39,048 nucleotides of DNA from Gemmataceae bacterium (GTDB lineage: Bacteria > Planctomycetota > Planctomycetia > Gemmatales > Gemmataceae): assembly GCA_019636445.1 (NCBI GenBank), contig JAHBXO010000048.1:1-39048 (forward strand). Direction: 5' to 3'. The position numbers were made by a program, and so were the translations under genes. Position 1 is the stretch's first letter. Each line of letters begins with the position of its first letter. A model generated the notes under the pieces. The model was not told where the DNA came from. It ran no database searches and saw only the letters and a list, made by a program, of their open reading frames with translations. This document shows positions 32,554 to 39,048 of this stretch, in pieces.

Positions 32554-33756
32554 TCACTTGCCGATCTTGTACAGGTGCTTCTCGCCGCGGACGTAGATCG
32601 CGCCGTCGGCGAACGCCGGGGATGTGTAGCACTTCTCGCCGAGGGGATTCTTCGCGAGCACCTCGAAGGTGTCCGACGCCTTCACGACGGTGGTGACGCC
32701 GTCGTCGTCGATGAAGTAGATTCGCCCCTCGGCCGCGACGGCGGAACCGCTGTAGTGCCGGCCGATCCGCTCCTTCCACTTCAGCGCGCCGGTCTTCGCG
32801 TCCCAGCAGGTGGCGATGCCATTGTCGGCGGCGGTGAAGAACCAGTTCCCATCGGCGACGGGCGACGGCACGTAACCGCCCTCGTTCTTCTTGGACCAGG
32901 CGATGTGGGATTTCGTCACGTTGCCGAGTCCGTCGGGCTTGATGGCCATGACCCAGTATTCGGGGAAACCGGCCGTGAGGAAGAACAGGCCGTTTGCATG
33001 GACCATGCTGGAAACGAACTGCTCGGTGGGGCCGTCGACGATCCAGAGTTGCTTGCCGGTGTCGGGGTCGTAGCCGCAGACGCACTTCGAGCCGGTCATC
33101 ACCATCTGGCTGCGGCCGGCGGCGTCGAAGACGACGGGCGGGCAATACGATCGCGTCTGGTTCGGCCGGTCGATGCGCCACTTCTCCTCGCCCGTGCGCT
33201 TGTCGAAGGCGACGACGTAAGCCACGGCGTCCTGGTCGCAGTTGACGATGAGTAGATCCTTGTGCAGCAGCGGGGAACTGCAGAAGCCGTGCTTCGAGTG
33301 GAACTCGCCCGGCGATTTCTCCCAGAGCTTCTCGCCGGCGACGGAGTAGCAGTAGACGCGGGCGCGGGGCTTGTCGAAGAAGCTGACGTACACGCGCTCG
33401 CCGTCGCAGGCCGGCGTGGAACTGGCGAAGCTGTTCAGGGCGTGCTTGCCTTCGAGCGGCGAAACGAGAATGACGCGCTCCCACTTCACCTCGCCCGTGG
33501 CCTTGTCGAGGCAGTAAAGCACGCGGGCCTTGTCCTTCTCGACGCACCCCGTGACGAAGACGCGGTTGCCGACGACGATCGGGGACGAGTGCCCGCCGCC
33601 GGGCAGGGGCGTCTTCCAGGTCACGTTCTCGGTGGCACTCCAGTGGAGCGGAAAGCCGGTGTCGGTAGTGCGGCCGTCGCGGGTCGGGCCGCGCCAGGAG
33701 GGCCAGTCGGCGGCGAGGGACGCGATGGCAGCGAGAACGAGGAACGCGCGCGGCAT
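32554..33756 (-). CDS. Secreted PQQ-type beta-propeller protein (BamB-like)
   Basis: A 400-residue protein with a signal peptide (MPRAFLVLAAIASLAADWPS), then DWPSWRGPTRDG, the usual opening of planctomycete PQQ-like propellers. Blade motifs recur: LYCLDKATGEVKWERV, VVAFDKRTGEEKWRID, CGYDPDTGKQLWIVDG, ATCWDAKTGALKWKER. No catalytic dehydrogenase residues are evident, so a binding or scaffold role (as in BamB) is as likely as an enzyme. The frame is open far upstream into the neighbouring gene, but ATG at 33756 has GGAG about seven bases upstream and begins the signal peptide, so I chose it. It is convergent with the giant fusion gene, with ten bases between the stops. It is downstream of the long surface-protein gene but separated from it by a strong hairpin. 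Confidence 0.88.
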   Translation of the reverse strand: MPRAFLVLAAIASLAADWPSWRGPTRDGRTTDTGFPLHWSATENVTWKTPLPGGGHSSPIVVGNRVFVTGCVEKDKARVLYCLDKATGEVKWERVILVSPLEGKHALNSFASSTPACDGERVYVSFFDKPRARVYCYSVAGEKLWEKSPGEFHSKHGFCSSPLLHKDLLIVNCDQDAVAYVVAFDKRTGEEKWRIDRPNQTRSYCPPVVFDAAGRSQMVMTGSKCVCGYDPDTGKQLWIVDGPTEQFVSSMVHANGLFFLTAGFPEYWVMAIKPDGLGNVTKSHIAWSKKNEGGYVPSPVADGNWFFTAADNGIATCWDAKTGALKWKERIGRHYSGSAVAAEGRIYFIDDDGVTTVVKASDTFEVLAKNPLGEKCYTSPAFADGAIYVRGEKHLYKIGK

Positions 33757-33808
33757 GGATCGCTCCGGCAATGTGATGGTTCGGTGGGAAGTCGTTGTAC
33801 CAAAAGCC

Positions 33809-33836
33809 AAGCCCCGCGACGAACGTCGCGGGGCTT
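33809..33836 (-). terminator. Perfect hairpin after the surface-protein gene, probable terminator
   Basis: Thirteen-base arms (AAGCCCCGCGACG / CGTCGCGGGGCTT) are perfectly complementary. On the minus strand they are followed by GGCTTTTGG, and on the plus strand by CGGGGGTTTTT. It lies 23 bases after the stop of the minus-strand giant gene and 53 bases before the next start, so it probably ends that transcript and separates it from the BamB-like gene. Confidence 0.7.
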
Positions 33837-33859
33837 CGGGGGTTTTTCGATGTCCTCGA

Positions 33860-36800
33860 TCAACCGACGAACACGCCGCCCTGGAAGCCGGCGAAGGCGT
33901 CGAACTCGAACGCGACGGGCGGCTGGGCCGCGCCGAGGATGTTCTTGCCGTAGTACGCCGTGAGGCGGCTGCCGGCCCCGGTGCCGGCCCCGGTGATGAG
34001 GTCGGCCTTGTCGTCGCCGTCGAGGTCCTTGACGGCGATGCGGACGCCGCCGCGGTTGTTGGGGTCGCCGCCGAAGAAGTTGGCGACGATGGTCTGCTGG
34101 TTGGCGAGGAGGCTGGCGCCGTCGAAGGCGGTGACGCGGGGTCCGCCGCCGGGTCCGCCGCCGACGATGAGTTCGGCCTTGCCGTCGCCGTCGAGGTCGC
34201 CGGCCGCGACGAAGACGCCGTTGCGGAGGGTTTCTTCGAAGGCGAAGAAGTCGTTGAAGACCTTGACGAGTTTGCCGGTGGTGGCGAGGGACTGGCCATC
34301 GTAACCGGCCACGCGTGGGCCGCCGCCGAAGCCGGCCGCGACGATGAGGTCGCCGAAGCCGTCGCCGTTGATGTCGCCGACGGTGGCACGGGCACCGCCG
34401 CGGAAGTTCGGGTCATCGATGCCGAAGAAGTCGGCGATGACGGTGAAGTTCGTGCCATCGAGCACGGTGACGCGCGGGCCGCCGCCTTCGTCGGGCGTGA
34501 TGATCAGTTCCGGTACGCCGTCGCCGGTGAGGTCGCCGCCGGTGATGTAGATGCCGCCGAGGAAGCTGGCTTCGAACGGCCGCATGTTGAAGATCTGCTT
34601 CTCGGTGAAGCCGTCGATGACCGTGATCTCGCTCGGCGAGCCGGGGCTGCTGCCGGCGATGACTTCGGCGCGGCCGTCGCCGTTGAAGTCCGCCGTTGCC
34701 ACGCGGCCGCCGCCGTTCACCGTGGCCGACTGGAACGGGAACGTATCGAAGATGAAGTTGCCCTTCGAATCGTAGTAGCGGACCGGCAGGGCGTTGGAGG
34801 CCTCGGTGCCGATGGCGAACTGCTGGTTGCCGACGAGGGTCGTACCCGTGTCGAAGTTCGGCAGCACGTTCGTGGACGCCGTACCCGTGATGGCCGGGAA
34901 CTGCACGTCGGTGATCGTGACGCTGGACGTCACGTTCGGCGTACCGAACGTCGCGTTGAAGGTTCGCACGCCCTTGTCGGATGGAATGAACGCGGTGTTG
35001 GTGGGCAGGATGGCGCGGGAATCGCTGCTGGAGAAGGTGACGATGCCCTGGTAGTTGCTGGCGAGGTTGCCGAAGGGGTCGCGGGCCGTGACGGTGAAGC
35101 CGGCGGACTTGCCGGAGATCACGGAGGCGGGCAGCCCGGTGACGACGAGCTGGCTGGCGGCCGCGGCCGTCACGACGATGCCGCTCTGGCCGGCACCGAT
35201 CGTGTTGTCCACCGTGTCCACGACGGCCAGGTCCTGCGTGCCGGCGGTCTTGAACGAGACGGTAAACGTCCGCTGGCCCTTGTCGGCGGCCGTGAACGGT
35301 ATGTTCGCGGGCAGCCCGGCTTGCGGATCGGTGCTGCTGAATGCCAACGTGCCGGTGTAGCCCGTCGCGATGTTGCCGAACTTGTCGCGGACGGTGGCGA
35401 GAACGGTGTTGTTCGCCCCGGCGACGACCGATGGCGGAATGCTCGAGAGTTCGAGAATGCTGCCGGCGGCGGGCACCACGACGATGCCGGACTGCGTGGC
35501 CGTGAAGGCCGGATTGCCGAGATCGGTCGCCGTGATGGCGTGCGTGCCGGCGGTCTTCAGCGTTCCCACGAACGTCCGCTGGCCCGCGTCGCCCGGCATG
35601 AAGGGGAAGTCCGGCGGCAGGGCGCCGTTCTTGTCCGTGCCCGTGAAGCGCACCGTGCCGGTATAGCTCGGTGCGATGTTCCCGAACTGGTCGCGGGCGG
35701 CGACGAGGAAACTCTGAGGCACGCCGGCGGTCGTCGGGCTGGGGAAGCCGGTCACCGAGATGCCGACCGCCGCGCCCGGCAGGACGTTGATGTTCGACAC
35801 GCTGCCCGTGACGAGCGCGTTGTTGATATCCACGATGCCGATCGACTTCAACCCGGCGGTGCGGAGCACGTCCGAGAACAGGCGGACGCCCTTGTCCCCG
35901 GATTGGAAGCTGTACGGGGCGGGCAGGCTCGCCTGCTTGTCGTCGCTGCTGAAGCTCACCTTGCCGGCATAGTTCACGTCCACGTTGCCGAACGGATCCT
36001 GCGCCGTGACGGTGAAGTTCGAAGTCGCCCCGGCGTTCACGGTCGTCGGGTGGCCGGTGACGATGAACTTCGACGCGGCCGCCGGCGTGACCACGATGCC
36101 CGACTGCTGGCCGGTGATCGTGGCCGTCACGAGGTCGGTCGCCGTGATCGTTTGCGTGCCGGCTGTCTTGAGTTGGGCCGTGAACGACGCCACGCCTTTA
36201 TCGCCCGCGCCGAACGTGAAGTCGATCGGCAGCCCGGCGATCGGGTCGGTGCTGGTGAAGCGAATCGTACCGGTGTAGCCGTCGGCGATGTTCTGGAACT
36301 CGTCGCGGGCCGTGACGGTGTACTTGCCATCGATACCGGCCACCGTCGGGCTGGGGAAGCCGGCGATGGTGAGCGTCTTGGCGGCGGCGGCGAGTACCTG
36401 GATGCCCGTCTGGGAACCCTGGATCGCGGTGTTCGCCTGATCGGCGACGGTGATGGACTGAATGCCCGCGGTCTTGAGGGTCGCCGTGAAGTCCTTCGAA
36501 CCGTTGTCTGCGATCGTGAAGGTGTAGCTGGCGGGCAGACCGGCCTGCTGGTCGCTGCTGCTGAAGAACACCGTGCCGAGGTAGCCGACGGCCACGCTGC
36601 TGTCCGGCGCGATGGCGGTCACCGTGAACATGTTGTCGCTGCCCGCGAAGACCGGCGACGGGTGGCCGACCACGATGAAGTTGGACACCGCCGCCGGCGT
36701 GACGTTCGTCATCCCGACACCCGCCGTCACGAGGTTCATCGTGTCGGTCGCCGTGATGGTCTGCGGGCCGGCGATGCGGAACTGGACCTGGAACGTCTGC

Positions 36801-39048
36801 TGTCCCATGTCCGAGGCCTGGAACGTGTAGTCCATCGGCAGCGCGGCGAACGGATCGCTGCTCGTGAAATGGATCGTGCCGAGGTAGTCCGGCGCGATGT
36901 TCCCGAACGCGTCCTGCGACTGCACGGTGAAGTTCTTGAAGTCGCCGGCGTTGAACGGATCGGGCAGGTTCAGGATCGCCAGCTTGGCGGCCGCGGCCGG
37001 GTCGACCTGGATGCCGGTCTGGGCACCCATGAGCGCGACCTGGACGAAATCGTTGGCGGTAATGTCCTGCAGGCCGGCGGTGCGCAGTTGCGCCGTCAGC
37101 ATCACGCTGCCTTTGTCGGCCGCCGTGAACTGATAGCCGAACGGCAGGATCGCCTTCGTGTCGGTGCTGTTGATGACGATCTTGCCGAGGTAGTCGATCG
37201 CGACGTTGCCGAACTGGTCCTTGGCCGTGACGGTGAAGGTGTTGTCGGTGCCGGCGGTCACCGGGCTGGGGTGTCCGAAGACGAACAGCTGGCTGGCCGG
37301 GGCGTTCAGCACCACAGTGCCGTCCTGGCCGGGGTTCGCCACGCCGGCGAGCACCGGGGTCGCGGTGATCGTCTGCGGTCCGGCCGTCGTGAACGTGACG
37401 GTGAAGGACCGCACGCCGTTGTCGGACGGCTGGAAGGTGTAGGTCGCCGGAAGCGAGGCGTTCGGGTCGGAGGACGTGAAGCCCACGTCGCCGGTGAAGC
37501 CCGCGATCGGGAAGCCGTTCTTGTCTTCGACGCTGACGGTGAAGGTAGCGCTGGTTCCCGCGACCACCGTGAGCGGCAGTCCATCGACGACGAGGCTGTT
37601 CGCAAGGCCGTTGAGGAACACGAGGCGCCGGAAGGCGTCGTCGGCCTCGCCGTTGGTCTTGTTCTGGTTCTGGTTCATCAGGTTGCCGCCGTAGTCCGAG
37701 ATGGTCGGACCGACGACGAGCTGATAGAAGCCGGGAACCGTCTGCTGGGCGAAGTTGATCGTGTAATCGGTGTCCGAGTTCCGAGTGACGCCGGTGATCG
37801 TCACCGGGTTGCCGTTAGTGTCGAGCAGGGTCACGTCGGAGGCGTTGAACGTCACCGGATCGACGACCTGGTCGAAGATGACGCGGAGCGAATTCGACGG
37901 CCCGCCGACCGGGTTCGGGTTGGCGAGGCGAGTCACGAACGGCCCGGACTCGAACTGGACGTTGAATTCCTGATCGATGGTGTTGTTGAGACGGATGGCG
38001 AACTGGCCACGGCCATAGGTCGTCGCCATGAGGAGGTTGAGGCCGCCGAGGCCCTGGTTGTGCAGGCCGGTCGCGGGGTCGACGTTGCCGAGCGAGAGGT
38101 CGAGGTCGGTGATCTGCACGTTGGGCAGGTAGCCTCCGTCGACGGCGGCACCGTCCTCCGTCACGCTGGGGAAGTAGTTCCAGGTCTGGCCCTTGTCGCG
38201 CGAGCGGTAGACGCCGGCGTCGCCGCCGACATAGAGCACCGGGTGCGTGGGGCCGGCCGGATTGGCGGGATCGTCCGGGATGGCATAGCGCCAGTCGACG
38301 GCGAGCGCGGTGAGGTTATTGAGCGTCGATGTGAGTTCCGCATTATCGCCGAAGATCGCCTTTTGCAACTGGAACAGGTTACCGGTGATGTTCTGCCAGG
38401 TGCTGCCCGGCGCGAGGCTGTCGGGGTTGTAGAAGACGCCGCCGCTGGTGACGGCGTAGGCGTCGCGGCTGCCGCGGCGCGGGTTCGGCACGATGTCCTG
38501 CACGGCCGGGCCGAACATCGAACCGGGGTGCAAGCCGGCGGAGATGTTCGTCCAGGGCGCGCCGCCGGTGTTCGTGACGAAGATGTTCCCGCGGTTGTTG
38601 CCGGCGTACAGGAAATTGTTCACCTGGCCGGGGTTCGCCGGGTCCGGAGCGCCGAAGGCGAGGGCCTTCGAGATCGACGCTTCCAGTTGGCCGCCAACAC
38701 CGGTCGGCTCACCGACCGGGAACCAGTTGGCACCGACGGAGGGGTCGGCGAGCGTGGTGCTGCGGAAGACGCGTCCGGCACCGGAGCTGATAAGCCCGCC
38801 GTTCTTGTCGATCGGGTTGATGGCGAAGTAGCCGACGGCAGCGCTGATGAGCGGCCACTGGCCTTTGTCCATGCCCGGATCGTCGCCCGCTTGGAGGAGG
38901 CCGGTGGTGCGGCCGACGCCGAAAGTTGCATCTGTTTGAGGGAAATCAACACGGAAAAAATCCGTCGCAAAAAATCCGGCGACATTGCCACAACAAGGCC
39001 AAAGGTAACCATAAGCCGTTCCGGAACCGGTCTGATCCGTGGCCATGC
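33860..39048 (-). CDS. Giant surface protein with BNR-like, Ig-like and FG-GAP repeats, 5' end outside window
   Basis: More than 1,720 residues are visible and the frame is open at the right edge, so the N-terminus (and any signal peptide) is missing. From the visible start: a BNR/VPS10-like propeller (about 360 residues; LYVGGDAGVYRSRDKGQTWN, ATTYGRGQFAIRLN) similar to exo-sialidase or photosystem-stability proteins, and a Big_5-like Ig domain (VIFDQVVDPVTFNASDVTLL). Then come nine Ig-like repeats of about 101 residues (AGTDNTFTVTAKDQFGNVA type). Finally about five FG-GAP/VCBS-type repeats with calcium-binding-like DFNGDGRAEVI, DINGDGFGDLI and DLDGDGKAELI. It is very likely secreted or attached to the cell surface for adhesion or matrix contacts. 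No anchor is seen at the C-terminus, which ends GGVFVG. A strong hairpin follows the stop. Confidence 0.88.
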   Translation of the reverse strand, partial: MATDQTGSGTAYGYLWPCCGNVAGFFATDFFRVDFPQTDATFGVGRTTGLLQAGDDPGMDKGQWPLISAAVGYFAINPIDKNGGLISSGAGRVFRSTTLADPSVGANWFPVGEPTGVGGQLEASISKALAFGAPDPANPGQVNNFLYAGNNRGNIFVTNTGGAPWTNISAGLHPGSMFGPAVQDIVPNPRRGSRDAYAVTSGGVFYNPDSLAPGSTWQNITGNLFQLQKAIFGDNAELTSTLNNLTALAVDWRYAIPDDPANPAGPTHPVLYVGGDAGVYRSRDKGQTWNYFPSVTEDGAAVDGGYLPNVQITDLDLSLGNVDPATGLHNQGLGGLNLLMATTYGRGQFAIRLNNTIDQEFNVQFESGPFVTRLANPNPVGGPSNSLRVIFDQVVDPVTFNASDVTLLDTNGNPVTITGVTRNSDTDYTINFAQQTVPGFYQLVVGPTISDYGGNLMNQNQNKTNGEADDAFRRLVFLNGLANSLVVDGLPLTVVAGTSATFTVSVEDKNGFPIAGFTGDVGFTSSDPNASLPATYTFQPSDNGVRSFTVTFTTAGPQTITATPVLAGVANPGQDGTVVLNAPASQLFVFGHPSPVTAGTDNTFTVTAKDQFGNVAIDYLGKIVINSTDTKAILPFGYQFTAADKGSVMLTAQLRTAGLQDITANDFVQVALMGAQTGIQVDPAAAAKLAILNLPDPFNAGDFKNFTVQSQDAFGNIAPDYLGTIHFTSSDPFAALPMDYTFQASDMGQQTFQVQFRIAGPQTITATDTMNLVTAGVGMTNVTPAAVSNFIVVGHPSPVFAGSDNMFTVTAIAPDSSVAVGYLGTVFFSSSDQQAGLPASYTFTIADNGSKDFTATLKTAGIQSITVADQANTAIQGSQTGIQVLAAAAKTLTIAGFPSPTVAGIDGKYTVTARDEFQNIADGYTGTIRFTSTDPIAGLPIDFTFGAGDKGVASFTAQLKTAGTQTITATDLVTATITGQQSGIVVTPAAASKFIVTGHPTTVNAGATSNFTVTAQDPFGNVDVNYAGKVSFSSDDKQASLPAPYSFQSGDKGVRLFSDVLRTAGLKSIGIVDINNALVTGSVSNINVLPGAAVGISVTGFPSPTTAGVPQSFLVAARDQFGNIAPSYTGTVRFTGTDKNGALPPDFPFMPGDAGQRTFVGTLKTAGTHAITATDLGNPAFTATQSGIVVVPAAGSILELSSIPPSVVAGANNTVLATVRDKFGNIATGYTGTLAFSSTDPQAGLPANIPFTAADKGQRTFTVSFKTAGTQDLAVVDTVDNTIGAGQSGIVVTAAAASQLVVTGLPASVISGKSAGFTVTARDPFGNLASNYQGIVTFSSSDSRAILPTNTAFIPSDKGVRTFNATFGTPNVTSSVTITDVQFPAITGTASTNVLPNFDTGTTLVGNQQFAIGTEASNALPVRYYDSKGNFIFDTFPFQSATVNGGGRVATADFNGDGRAEVIAGSSPGSPSEITVIDGFTEKQIFNMRPFEASFLGGIYITGGDLTGDGVPELIITPDEGGGPRVTVLDGTNFTVIADFFGIDDPNFRGGARATVGDINGDGFGDLIVAAGFGGGPRVAGYDGQSLATTGKLVKVFNDFFAFEETLRNGVFVAAGDLDGDGKAELIVGGGPGGGPRVTAFDGASLLANQQTIVANFFGGDPNNRGGVRIAVKDLDGDDKADLITGAGTGAGSRLTAYYGKNILGAAQPPVAFEFDAFAGFQGGVFVG
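34859..37594 (-). repeat. Nine tandem Ig-like coding repeats of about 304 bases
   Basis: Nine consecutive units encode about 101 residues each with a common plan: G-x-P-x-x-x-x-A-G, then FTVTA-D-FGN, Y-G-F-S-S-D, LP-YTF, D-G, F, TAG-Q-I-TATD, and an Ala-rich seam (for example VTPAAAS). Units are clearly diverged at protein level, which suggests old duplication. They lie within the giant surface protein. Confidence 0.85.

Noticed and set aside
33757..34458. N-terminal extension of the BamB-like frame
   Set aside because: Ser/Thr/Pro-rich shadow of the FG-GAP region; a signal peptide and ribosome binding site support 33756.
1..39048. tRNA or rRNA genes
   Set aside because: No cloverleaf-like arrangement with typical T-arm motif and no rRNA-like conserved blocks were noticed by eye; a dedicated search was not possible.

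Overview
The window looks like a piece of a planctomycete chromosome, most likely from the Gemmataceae or a close relative. The sequence is very GC-rich. It carries a characteristic mixture: type I sulfatases, a DUF1080 (3-keto-disaccharide hydrolase) protein, planctomycete-style heme-binding domains with a DUF6797-like region, a Ser/Thr kinase with DLG in place of DFG, a very long secreted protein with Ig-like and FG-GAP repeats, and many palindromic intergenic repeats. This assignment rests on gene content and was not checked by a database search. I see no rRNA, tRNA, CRISPR array or prophage.

Layout. 1-5.9 kb: a small unknown protein at the left edge, then on the minus strand a kinase, a DUF3754 membrane protein and a tiny coupled gene. 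A bifunctional proline catabolic enzyme (PutA type) is divergent from them. 6-8 kb: folate one-carbon genes (5-formyl-THF cyclo-ligase, formyl-THF deformylase) and a YciI-like protein. 8.2-12.3 kb: a secreted tricorn-type protease and a HEAT/TPR protein. 12.3-12.95 kb: a REP-associated transposase gene flanked by its palindromes. 13-15.7 kb: a Gfo/Idh/MocA oxidoreductase, a possible papain-fold protein and a DacZ-like diadenylate cyclase. 15.8-19 kb: two translationally coupled glycosyltransferases. 19-22.3 kb: two divergent sulfatases. 22.3-25 kb: a membrane kinase followed by a Memo-like protein. 25.5-32.5 kb: a DUF1080 protein and a 1,984-residue secreted fusion protein. 32.6-39 kb: a secreted PQQ-type beta-propeller and a surface protein of more than 1,700 residues that runs off the right edge.

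How the genes fit together. Several products look exported and catabolic: two sulfatases, the DUF1080 protein, the tricorn protease and the giant fusion. With the sugar oxidoreductase this suggests breakdown of sulfated glycans and of peptides outside the cytoplasm. PutA and the folate enzymes handle proline and formyl-folate in the cytoplasm. Two kinases and the diadenylate cyclase provide signalling.

The most unusual objects are two. One is the 1,984-residue fusion, which joins a DPP-IV-like serine peptidase, an HExxH metallopeptidase-like domain, two c-type heme motifs, a DUF6797-like part and a C-terminal propeller in one uninterrupted frame. The other is the density of palindromic repeats: four intergenic families plus one palindrome inserted in frame inside PutA, and one family flanks a transposase gene of the type known to act on such repeats.
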